Below, in pieces: positions 50,501 to 59,934 of a stretch of DNA of 64,000 bases (its first letter is position 1; each line of letters opens with the position of its first letter). The notes below the pieces were generated by a model. The model did no database searches. It was not told where the DNA came from and saw only the letters and a program-made list of their open reading frames with translations. Origin of the DNA: Girardinichthys multiradiatus (taxonomy: Eukaryota; Chordata; Actinopteri; Cyprinodontiformes; Goodeidae); contig NC_061818.1 in the NCBI RefSeq assembly GCF_021462225.1, positions 19,799,462-19,863,461 on the forward strand. Direction: 5' to 3'. The position numbers and the translations under genes were made by a program.

Positions 50501-53500
50501 TCTTTTGCCTCATTTTAAAAGCGGGAATCCTTTTAATCTAGATTTAAATGACAGAGCCGACCCCCATCAGCCATCACCAACCTGTTGATGCCTCTCAGAC
50601 GCAGCTCTTTGCCAGAGAGACTAAAGTCTCCCAAGTAAGTGTGGGCCAGACACTTGATCAAATCCTCCTCAATTCCTCCAGCTGTGGTGACAATCACATC
50701 CACCTAAAAACAAGGCAACGGGTAGAGATAAACCGCTGCAGTCACGTCAAACGGTTTGATCACTTTTGTTAACTGTACGTTAATAGGTTTGTACCATTTT
50801 ATGCTCTGCCAGGTAGCGGATGCTCTCTCTCACTCCAGAGCTGATGAGGTTGGAGGTGTATCCCAGGAAGATGGTGCAGCCTGACTTGCAGGAGGATTTG
50901 CAGGATTCTCCATACTCGTTTTCTTCGTCTACTTCCACCGGTTCAAGGCGTTTCTCTATCTGTGGGTGGTAAACTGTTGGTTAACAGCAGCTTAACACAG
51001 CGGAGCTTTACCATTTTATCTCGTTAACCCTGTTCAACAGCAACACACAAAATTGAAATTAAGTTTCTTATTACAGACTCAGGATTATTATTCACGAGAG
51101 TACGGATCATTTTCACCATGGGCAAGACCCAGGTAGGAAACTGCTGTTAAAAATCCTCCAAAAGGAAATTACTGGACTCAGTGGGAATTGTTAAAAACAT
51201 TCAAAGCAATATTATGGGAATGATTTAATCAATCAGAGGAAGTACCTCCTGAAAACAAAATTGTATTAACAAAAAGTCAACCTTTCATAAGACAAATACA
51301 ACATTAAATGTCCTTACTTCTGATTCTTTAGATGAACTGAATGTTATTTTAACTAACTAATGTGTGAGATATTTTATTTTTACTGTAATAATTTTGGAAA
51401 ATATGACTCATTTGCATTTGATAACAGAATTAGTTAATCTTAGTGAACAGATTATGACAAGCAACACCATTCAAACGATAAATTAATCATTTTGAAATTA
51501 TGTCTCACATCTATTATAACCAAATATACAGAGCTGGTAAAAAAACCTACATGCTTACATTATACAATAAAGTACCTAGCAACCAAATGACTCAGAAACA
51601 TATCATACAGGGTATCAACAGATCTTGTTTTCTGTCATTGTCCGGTTGAAAAATAAATGATGGTCCAACTAAACGCAAACCGGATGGAATAGCATGCCGC
51701 TGCAAGATGCTGTGTTAGCCATGCTGGTTCAGTATGCCTTCAATTTTGAATAAATCCCCAACAGTGTCACCAGCAAAGCACCCCCACACCATCACACCTC
51801 CTCCTCCATGCTTCACGGTGGGAACCAGGCATGTAGAGTCCATCCGTTCACCTCTTCTGCGCCACACAAAGACACGGTGGTTGGAACCAATGATCTCAAA
51901 CTTGGACTCATCAGACCAAAGCACAGATTTCCACTGGTCTGATGTCCATTCCTTGTGTTCTTTAGCCCAAACAAGTCTCTTCTGCTTGTTGCCTGTCCTC
52001 AGCAGTGGTTTCCTAGCAGCTATTTTACCTTGAAGGCCTGATTCACACAGTCTCCTCTTAACAGTTGTTCTAGAGATGTGTCTGCTGCTAGAACTCTGTG
52101 TGGCATTGACCTGTTCTCTAATCTGAGCTGCTGTTAACCTGCGATTTCTGAGGTTGGTGACTCGGATGAACTTATCGTCCGCAGCAGAGGTGACTCTTGG
52201 TCTTCCTTTCCTGGGGCGGTCCTCATGTGAACCAGTTTCTTTGTAGCGCTTGATAGTTTTTGCGACTGCACTTGGGGACACTTTCAAAGTTTTCCCAATT
52301 GTTCGGACTGACTGACCTTAATTTCTTAAAAGTAATGATGGCCACTCGTTTTTCTTCACTTAGCTGCTTTTTTCTTGCCATAATACAAATTCTAACAGTC
52401 TATTCAGTAGGACTATAAGCTGTGTACTGTATCCACCTTCTGCACAACACAACTGATGGTCCCAACCCCATTTATAAGGCTTGAAGTCCCACATATTAAA
52501 CCTGACAGGGCACACCTGTGAAGTGAAAACCATTTCAGGTGACGACCTCTTGAAGCTCATCAACAGAATGCCAAGAGTGTGCGGAGCAGTACCGTATTTT
52601 CCGCACTATAAGGCGCACTTAAAAACCATTAATTTTCTCAAAAAATGACAGTGCGCCTTGTAATCCGGAGCGCCTTATATATGGATCAATTGGTTAATTG
52701 GTTGATCCATACTGGTTGTACACGGCGCTCTGTCAAAATGTTTCAGTACGACTGGTAAACTACAAAGCCGCACCGCTTGCAGCATTACGGCTACCGTAGT
52801 CGGGGGTGTCGCCGAAGTAATAGCGGTAAACACCTGTACTGTGCTTACTCCTAGTCCAACACCACTTGTGTGTGAATAACGACCCCAAAATTGCACCTTT
52901 CAAGAGACACGCTTACGATGCTGAGTTCAAACTCAAGGCTGTCAGCTACGCAGTCGAACATGGGAATAGAGCAGCAGCGAGAGAATTCAACAGTTAACGC
53001 TACTATATTGTGAATGTACTAACGTTTGATTTAGTGCATCAAACTGTTTCTTTTACGTGTTTACTGAATCAGGGAAAAGTTCCCTTTCACGTTTTAACTA
53101 ACGTTTGATTTCAACTTCATAGACTCCAATGCATTCCTAACGTGCGGTTGGCTCTATTCAATAGATTTCTATGTAGAGGAGACCTTACCATGAGAGTGAA
53201 TGGAGTTATCAGAACGCTGGTTTGTAGTGTATTAATAAAGTTTGATTGACTGACTTATCTGACTGTTTTGTTGACATTCTCTTTAGCACAGCTCCATCTA
53301 GTGGATGCATAACGCAACCCCAGTCAAACGTTTGACTGCAGTAGCTTCTATTCTATGCGCCTTATAATCCGGTGCGCCTTATATATGAAAACAGTTCTAA
53401 AATAAGCCATTCATTGAAGGTGCGCCTTATAATCCGGTGCGCCTTATAGTGCGGAAAATACGGTAATCAAAGCAAAAGGTGGCTACTTTGAAGAACCTAG

Positions 53501-55222
53501 AATATAAGACATATTTTCAGTTGTTTCACACTTTTTTGTTCAGTATATAATTCCACATGTGTTAATTTATAGTTTTGATGCCTTCAGCATGAAGCTACAA
53601 TATTCATAGTCATGAAAATAAAGAAAATTCTTTGAATGAGAAGGTGTGTCCAAACCTTTGGTCAGTACTTTATAAAATACTTTATTTTTCAGAAATGTTT
53701 TTTTTCCCTACTTTTCCAGGCTTAGAAAATGATATCACATAATTCCAGATATTTCCAGACTGTGTAGGAACACAGATCAGAACACCTTTTAAATCAGACA
53801 ATGTGATTATGGAGGGAAGCTCTGTCCTTAGATGCCCCCTCCCAACCCAGTGAAGGTAGTGGGAGGCAGGAGAACTCTAGCCAACCTAACATCACTCCAG
53901 GACATCTCCTTCCACCACTGGAAAGCTTCACCAGTGGCAGCCTGTTGCATGAACAAAGGAAAGAAATTGCAGATCTTTCCTTCTAGCATCGATTAGACTG
54001 TATAAGCAGGAGTGCAAAAATAAAACTATTAATTCATTCATTTCTATATCGCTTATTCCATAGTGGGTCAAGGAGGAGCTGGTGCCTATCTCCAGCAGTT
54101 TACGGGCGACAGGCTGGGTACACACTGGACAGGTCGCCAGTCCATCGCAGGACAACACAGAGACATACAGGACAAACATCCACGCACACACTCAGTCACA
54201 CCTAAGGGCAATTTAGAGAGACCAATTTACCTATCAGTCATGTTTTTGGACTGTGGGAGGAAGCCGGAGAACCTGGAGAGAACCCACGCATGCACGGGGA
54301 CAACATGCAAACTCCATGCAGAAAGACTCCCGGCTGGGGGACGAACCCAGAACCTTCTTGCCGCAGGGCAACAATGCTACCAACTGCGTCACCGTGGAGG
54401 TTATTAAAACAATAATTGAATATGAGCAATATTGTCTTCCAATTTGAGTGCAATATGTATATGAGCACACTGCTATATTGTTAAGCTTTTTGTGTTTCTG
54501 TAGTCTTAACCTGCAACAGATGTGTTGTAAATCGCCTTTTTTGCACAATATCAAAGAGTACTATTAAATGAAGCAGGTGTACTTGAAATCATTTATATAT
54601 TTTAGGATATCTGTTTCAATATCTGAGGGACAAACAGGACAGAACTGTCCTGTTTGATAACAAAACATCATATTTCCCAGATCCCTGTGGGTATTAGACT
54701 GAGAAATACAACATTTCTTTATATCAACTCTTTGTCACTAACAGCATTCAGTTTGATGTACTCTTTGCTGAGCTAAATAAAAAGCAAATAAAGGTTAGGG
54801 ACAGATGTTTTGATGCATAAAATTGGATGTTTATATTGATTTTTTTGATTGATTGAAAAGTCCCAGCTTTATCAAAGAACCTGCAGCAGATTTTACTACT
54901 TGGGAAAAATATTGATTGGCACAAAACCTGAATAGGTCAGGCCTCAACAAAACAAAAACAAAAAAAATGGGTCTTTATCAGTCAGGAAAACCCTAACTGA
55001 TGCATCTCTGGCTCATTCTCTCATCCATTCCTAAAAGCCTCTTCCCTCTCTCACCATTAGGTTGATCTCCTGGATGGCCAGAGCCAAGCTGCTGGCCTGA
55101 AAGCCTGTGGTCAGGTAGGACTTCAGCACCGCCTTGAGATCAACGCCCTGGTTGAAGTCGTAGCCTCGGATTTTAGGCATGTCTTCTGGGAGGTCAGAGC
55201 TGGGCTTCAGAACTGCCTCCAT
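47072..55222 (-). CDS. dhps: Deoxyhypusine synthase
   Basis: This cytosolic enzyme uses NAD and spermidine to convert one lysine of eIF5A to deoxyhypusine, the first step of hypusine formation. Coding exons (minus strand): 55222-55055, 50959-50795, 50703-50582, 50040-49944, 49796-49710, 49622-49517, 49434-49331, 48922-48797, 47167-47072. They total 1,071 nt, or 356 aa (human 369); all junctions have GT/AG and keep phase. Conserved blocks are [72 protein letters not shown] and [19 protein letters not shown]. The catalytic lysine (human Lys329) is residue 316, and the equivalents of His288, Asp313, Asp316, Glu323 and Trp327 are present. The ATG follows a 5' UTR segment (55223-55255) that begins at a TTTACAG acceptor, so an upstream non-coding exon is likely. 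Intron 1 (4.1 kb) and intron 8 (1.6 kb) hold mobile elements. Confidence 0.97.
47492..47529. repeat. Poly(A) plus (AT)n tract
   Basis: A run of 18 A followed by about ten AT units, in dhps intron 8, just upstream of a SINE. Confidence 0.9.
47582..47925 (+). mobile_element. tRNA-derived SINE, copy 2 (dhps intron 8)
   Basis: Same family as copy 1, with A box TGGCGCAGTTGG (47592-47603) and B box GGTTCGATTCC (47637-47647). A 13-bp duplication, ACCTTGTACAATG, flanks it at 47569-47581 and 47926-47938. It is antisense to dhps. Confidence 0.92.
48345..48500 (-). mobile_element. tRNA-derived SINE fragment (dhps intron 8)
   Basis: The head half of the same SINE family in reverse orientation: GGGGAGAACATGCAAATTCC near 48414, ending near 48500. 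The tail half is missing. Confidence 0.75.
48600..48775 (+). pseudogene. Tc1 transposase fragment (dhps intron 8)
   Basis: Bases near 48625-48770 encode decayed blocks of a Tc1 transposase: the FFSSxGTGKL-like region, LEENL, and [25 protein letters not shown] sequence cut by indels. Same family as 14190-14905. Confidence 0.7.
51715..52381 (-). pseudogene. Tc1 transposase, truncated
   Basis: Starts at ATG 52381-52379 ([12 protein letters not shown]). A frameshift near 52308 precedes the [20 protein letters not shown] helix-turn-helix region. The linker [11 protein letters not shown] and the first catalytic Asp (WSDESKFEI) are present. A stop codon at 51715-51717 follows ILNQHG, and a few more codons up to the second Asp (DND) are legible before homology ends near 51625. 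The final catalytic Glu is missing. It is inactive and antisense-free with respect to dhps exons, lying wholly within intron 1. Confidence 0.9.
52592..53463 (+). mobile_element. Pogo-like Tc1/mariner element, non-autonomous, 872 bp
   Basis: Inverted ends begin CCGTATTTTCCGCACTATAA on each side (CCGTATTTTCC at 52592, GGAAAATACGG at 53463) and are flanked by TA at 52590-52591 and 53464-53465. TA duplication and a CENP-B-type DNA-binding segment inside place it with pogo/Tigger elements. The right end carries extra internal copies of GCGCCTTATAATCCGGTGCG. The catalytic domain is absent. Confidence 0.88.
52902..52997 (+). pseudogene. Pogo-type N-terminal DNA-binding domain remnant
   Basis: Thirty-one codons read [20 protein letters not shown] and continue [11 protein letters not shown] to a TAA at 52995-52997. 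This is the first helix-turn-helix of the CENP-B-like domain that fish pogo-type transposases carry at the N terminus. The rest of the protein has been lost. Confidence 0.8.
54034..54400 (-). mobile_element. tRNA-derived SINE, copy 3 (dhps intron 1)
   Basis: The same SINE family in minus orientation. The head (ACGGTGACGCAGTTGG on the minus strand) is near 54395 and the tail (GCTTATTCCATAGTGG on the plus strand) near 54050, followed by ATTC repeats. It is more diverged than copies 1 and 2, with no clear target duplication. Confidence 0.85.
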
Positions 55223-55255
55223 GGCAACAGTGGGGGCAAGGTCTGCAATTTATCC

Positions 55256-56034
55256 TGTAAAAAAAATAGAAAATAAACACTTACATTATCAAGAAATACT
55301 TAGAAATATGTATCAAAAATACAAACAATATACTGAACTAATAGGACATTGGTCTGCAGCTTAGGCTGTCCTAGTCGCTCTCCAGTGGCACTATCAGAAT
55401 ATGATGTCAGGAAAAAGTAGCGGATATTTAAAAAATAATATATGAACTGGGGGGAGGTGGGCCAAAAGTTATGTGAGATCTCATAAATGCATACATATAT
55501 GTATCTATATATAGATATAAGAAGCGTTAAGAAATACATGTGACCACTTAAATAAAAACATGTTAGATCCATGTGGCTTGACAGTAGCAGTGACATGCTA
55601 GCTGCTAGCAGCTGCTTTCTTTTCTAATTTCGATTTAAATTGAAACATAGAACATACCTCTTATTCACAAGACGTTATGTAATGGAACAGGTTATGTAGT
55701 TCACTTCTACCACAGCACTCAACAGCAAATAAATTAAATATTTGTAGCCCTGGAAACATAGCATGAGATGCTAATCTAAAACCTTCCACTACGGAAGTCG
55801 CAAGCGGACAAAATGAACCAATATGTATTTCTGCAGACACGCTTAGGTGGTAAAAATGTCCCTTAGTGACCAACAGAGGGTGCTGTGTGTAAACGTTTCA
55901 GTGCATTCATCATTTTGTGAATACACTCATTAACATCTTTTAACACATTTCATTTTTCTTTAGTTATGAGCTTCTTATCATCAGAACAATGGAATAGCAT
56001 AAACATAATTTGGCCAACACACGAGAGCCACCTT
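55256..56034. other. dhps upstream region
   Basis: The dhps promoter and a non-coding first exon are expected here or further up, because the coding exon begins after an acceptor site. I cannot place them. No CpG island is evident. Confidence 0.3.
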
Positions 56035-56300
56035 TTATTGATATTACGGCTTCAGGTCCTCTGGGCTATGTCTCTACCAGCTTTCTACATCTGGAGACTA
56101 AAATGTTTGTCAATTTCTTTGCAAAAAAAAGGTCAGTCAGACTGAATAGAGAACTACTTTAAGCATCAATTTTCAAGGCTTGGCACACATTCTTAATTGG
56201 ATTTAGATCTGGCCTTTACCTGGGCCATTCACACATGTTTTGATCTAAACCTCTACATTGTTGCTAATTTTATGTACTTTACAGTAAAATTCAACTGTGC
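56035..56300 (-). pseudogene. Tc1 transposase remnant, minus strand
   Basis: On the minus strand the sequence keeps decayed versions of the C-terminal Tc1 blocks: the segment antisense to TTAATTGGATTTAGATCTGG corresponds to PDLNPIEN (near 56195), and AGCCGTAATATC-like sequence near 56045 corresponds to the C terminus. Same family as 14190-14905. Confidence 0.65.
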
Positions 56301-56654
56301 AAGCTGTCAGATCCAGTGTCAAAGTGTAATTTCCAGCATTTTATATTCATGCTCCAGAAACATTGCTTGAAGACACCTACAGAACTCAAGAGACTGCCTA
56401 ATTTGACATTATTAGTTTCAATTATGAATTACTAGGACATTTGCAGAAAGCTCACTGACCACTGTGTCCTGTTCATTTACACCAAGGCGGTGAGCTCAAA
56501 ACTTTCCTGCTATTTTTAGAGTTAAACACTGAGAGGAACAGCCAGAATATATTTTCATCATCAGCGTCTGTGAAGTGTGTGAGGTTTGTGACATTTTCAA
56601 AAAAGGGTTGTGTGACCTTTTAAATCACAGAGCCTTTGAACTCCTCCCAGCAGT

Positions 56655-56806
56655 GAATAAAAGAGGGGGTAAGGGTCAAAACACAATGCCAGGAGTCTGT
56701 TCTGAGCAGACCCTGCTGCAAAACCTGAGCTGACTCTTAGCATCAGGTAAAACATTACTCAGAATCCCTTTTCCGCACTAAAAATCAGGGTTTCTTTAGC
56801 CTATAG
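56655..56806 (+). promoter_or_regulatory. Candidate promoter and 5' exon of the G-gamma gene
   Basis: A TATA-like AATAAAAG (56657-56664) lies ~30 bp ahead of a possible start near 56690. A CAG/GTAAAA donor at 56746/56747 and a CTATAG acceptor ending at 56806 would define a 60-bp intron in the 5' untranslated region. That is short even for fish, so splicing here is uncertain. Confidence 0.35.
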
Positions 56807-56823
56807 AGCATTTTATTTTGGCG

Positions 56824-57227
56824 ATGTTAGGTAAGATGTGCAGCAGCAGTATCAGCATTATTCAGGCTCAAAAACTGGTGGATCAACTTCAAATTGAAGC
56901 AGCCATGGAGAGATTCAAGGTATGTATGAATTCAAATACTAATATACAATCACACTTATACCAGCTGGATATTCAAACTGTGAGCTATTCCCTTATTGAT
57001 TAAAATGAAAAGAATATGCTTTAAACATTTCCTATTCTCTAAACTAATTTCCCAGACGTCTAACTATTTGAACTTGTGTTTGATGCTGTTTGTCTGAGCA
57101 GATCTCCCTCACAGCAGCGGATTTAGTCCAATATTGTCAGGAGCACAGACGCAGCGATCCTCTGCTCACCGGCATTTCTGCCTCGTCCAACCCTTTCAAA
57201 GACAAGAAGACTTGTGTGCTGCTTTGA
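56824..57227 (+). CDS. Heterotrimeric G-protein gamma subunit (gng14/gng8-like)
   Basis: The gamma subunit forms an obligate dimer with G-beta and is tethered to the membrane by a C-terminal prenyl group. Exon 1 ends at 56919 (AAG/GTATGT) and exon 2 is 57102-57227 (after GAGCAG). Two in-frame ATGs are possible: 56824 (73 aa) or 56836 (69 aa, MCSSSISIIQAQ). The second gives the more typical N terminus; family members are about 68-75 aa. Visible features are the coiled-coil segment QAQKLVDQLQIEAAMERFK, the DLVQYCQEHRRSDPLL block, the NPF motif, and a terminal CVLL box whose final Leu predicts geranylgeranylation. The single intron sits where other gamma genes are split. It lies between dhps and fbxw9. 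I recall human GNG14 from the same region of chromosome 19, so orthology is plausible but unproven. Confidence 0.88.
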
Positions 57228-57383
57228 CACAAGAAGAGATCATTACCAGAATACAACAGATTTCAGACACTAAATTTTTAGGACTTTTAATAGAACAGCT
57301 AATGTTTAACAAAGGAAACAAACATTACAAGATCAAAGTGCTCTCATTGTTCATTGTAATTTCATTTCTTAATGCATAAATAC

Positions 57384-57389
57384 AATAAA
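57384..57389 (+). terminator. Poly(A) signal of the G-gamma gene
   Basis: AATAAA on the plus strand 157 bp past the stop codon, the first match downstream. Confidence 0.65.
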
Positions 57390-58293
57390 CATTTAAATAT
57401 TTGTGGTTTCTTTGGGGGTATGAACATAAAATGTGTAAAAGATACAAGACATCTAAAAAAAAAACCACAATAAATAGCACCAACAGAAACATCCTTGAAT
57501 TAAATGTATCGTATAAAAAAATTTAGTGCAGCAAAAACATAAATAAATAAATCTTAAAACATGAAACAGGATTCCATCAGCATTGAACATCTGGTTTCCA
57601 AATAATTTCAAATGTATATTGAAAAACAGAAAGCAAAAACAAAACTGTCATTTTTAGCTGGGGTGCACAGGTTTACACTCACTGCCAAGAAGCAATCAAT
57701 TTAATCGTGTCAGTTTGTATTACTGTTTGCTTGATATTTCTAAGTGCATTAAACCACACAAGAGTAAAAAAAAAAAAAAAAAAAAAAATCAAATTTCTTC
57801 TCAAACGATGAATTTGTGGGTGCAGGTTTATTTGAGTCCCACCACTAAAAAGTTCTTTAAAGATAACATCCAGCGGTCTGCTTATTTTCTCACAAACAAA
57901 TGACTAATTCTGCTTTGTGTGTATTTGGGTTGATGACATCATTAGCTGGAATAATTAAATATTATGGATGCATTATGCTCCGTAATTTATGTCCAAATTT
58001 GTCAAAAGTCGCTCGTATGCATTAAGGTTTACCGTCAACAGCTGGATTTTTGAGCCTCTTGTGTATCGACCTAAATACACACAAAGGAGAATTTGCAGTT
58101 TTTCGTCAAATACATTGTCACCTTTTGAAATCCTGCTGTTGAAATGTATACTTCATTAAATAGTTGTGTTTTTATTGTCAGTGTACAACTATTAGTGAAT
58201 AATAAAACTGAAGAACCTCTTATTTAAAAAAAAAAAATCCATGTATCACAAACTTCACAATGCAGACAAAACAACATGGTCAACAAGTGTATA
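57390..58293. other. Intergenic, no gene recognised
   Basis: AT-rich, with an A run at ~57766-57787. It would have held the original 3' end of fbxw9 before the Tc1 insertion. Confidence 0.35.
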
Positions 58294-59902
58294 CAGGTCC
58301 TTCTCAAAATATTAGCATATTGTGATAAAGTTCATTATTTTCCATAATGTCATGATGAAAATTTAACATTCATATATTTAGATTCATTGCACACTAACTG
58401 AAATATTTCAGGTCTTTTATTGTCTTAATACGGATGATTTTGGCATACAGCTCATGAAAACCCAAAATTCCTATCTCACAAAATTAGCATATCATTTAAA
58501 GGGTCTATAAACGAGCTATGAACCTAATCATCTGAATCAACGAGTTAACTCTAAACACCTGCAAAAGATTCCTGAGGCCTTTAAAACTCCCAGCCTGGTT
58601 CATCACTCAAAACCCCAATCATGGGTAAGACTGCCGACCTGACTGCTGTCCAGAAGGCCACTATTGACACCCTCAACCAAGAGGGTAAGACACAGAAAGA
58701 AATGTCTGAACGAATAGGCTGTTCCCAGAGTGCTGTATCAAGGCACCTCAGTGGGAAGTCTGTGGGAAGGAAAAAGTGTGGCAGAAAACGCTGCACAACG
58801 AGAAGAGGTGACCGGACCCTGAGGAAGATTGTGGAGAAGGGCCGATTCCAGACCTTGGGGGACCTGCGGAAGCAGTGGACTGAGTCTGGATGAGAAACAT
58901 CCAGAGCCACCGTGCACAGGCGTGTGCAGGAAATGGGCTACAGGTGCCGCATTCCCCAGGTCAAAAAACTTTTGAACCAGAAACAGCAGCAGAAGCGCCT
59001 GACCTGGGCTACAGAGAAGCAGCACTGGACTGTTGCTCAGTGGTCCAAAGTACTTTTTTCAGATGAAAGCAAATTCTGCATGTCATTCGGAAATCAAGGT
59101 GCCAGAATCTGGAGGAAGACTGGGGAGAAGGAAATGCCAAAATGCCAGAAGTCCAGTGTCAAGTACCCACAGTCAGTGATGGTCTGGGGTGCCGTGTCAG
59201 CTGCTGGTGTTGGTCCACTGTGTTTTATCAAGGGCAGGGTCAATGCAGCTAGCTATCAGGAGATTTTGGAGCACTTCATGCTTCCATCTGCTGAAAAGCT
59301 TTATGGAGATGAAGATTTCATTTTTCAGCACGACCTGGTACCTGCTCACAGTGCCAAAACCACTGGTAAATGGTTTACTGACTATGGTATCACTGTGCTC
59401 AATTGGCCTGCCAATTCTCCTGACCTGAACCACATAGAGAATCTGTGGGATATTGTGAAGAGAACGTTGAGAGACTCAAGACCCAACACTCTGGATGAGC
59501 TAAAGGCCGCTATCGAAGCATCCTGGGCCTCCATAAGACCTCAGCAGTGCCACAGGCTGATTGCCTCCATGCCACGCCGCATTGAAGCAGTCATTTCTGC
59601 AAAAGGATTCCCGACCAAGTATTGAGTGCATAACTGTACATGATTATTTGAAGGTTGACGTTTTTTGTATTAAAAACACTTTTCTTTTATTGGTCGGATG
59701 AAATATGCTAATTTTGTGAGATAGGAATTTTGGGTTTTCATGAGCTGTATGCCAAAATCATCCGTATTAAGACAATAAAATACCTGAAATATTTCAGTTA
59801 GTGTGCAATGAATCTAAAATGTATGAATGGTAAATTTTCATCATGACATTATGGAAAATAATGAACTTTATCACAATATGCAAATTTTTTGAGAAGGACC
59901 TG
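58294..59902 (+). mobile_element. Complete Tc1 element with ~207-bp inverted ends
   Basis: Both ends begin CAGGTCCTTCTCAAAA and are flanked by TA (58292-58293 and 59903-59904). The inverted repeats (about 58294-58500 and 59696-59902) are nearly identical, implying a recent insertion. The right end lies 32 bp from the fbxw9 stop codon, so the element sits in the fbxw9 3' untranslated region. Confidence 0.95.
58621..59625 (+). pseudogene. Tc1 transposase (DD34E), one premature stop
   Basis: The frame starts at ATG 58621 (MGKTADLTAVQK), with helix-turn-helix regions around EMSERIGCSQSAVSRHLSGK and TVHRRVQEMGY. The catalytic motifs are FSDESKF, FQHDLVPAHSAK and LNHIENLWD, with 34 residues between the second Asp and Glu. 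The only coding break is an in-frame TGA at 58891-58893. Length (about 334 codons) is normal for Tc1. Some motif residues also look changed (LNHIEN for the usual LNPIEN). It is nearly intact but inactive unless the stop is bypassed. Confidence 0.93.
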
Positions 59903-59934
59903 TAGATGCTTCTTTTAAATCCTCCAATGGGATT

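Larger units (their letters stand above)
51625..53672 (-). mobile_element. Tc1 element, truncated and carrying a nested pogo-like element (dhps intron 1)
   Basis: The 5' terminal region (high coordinates) ends in GAATGAGAAGGTGTGTCC near 53635 and CAGTACTT near 53670. The transposase follows at lower coordinates and is cut off at ~51625, soon after the second catalytic Asp region, so the other terminus is lost. It is interrupted at 52592-53463 by another element. The internally deleted copy at 24535-25045 is from the same family. Confidence 0.85.
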
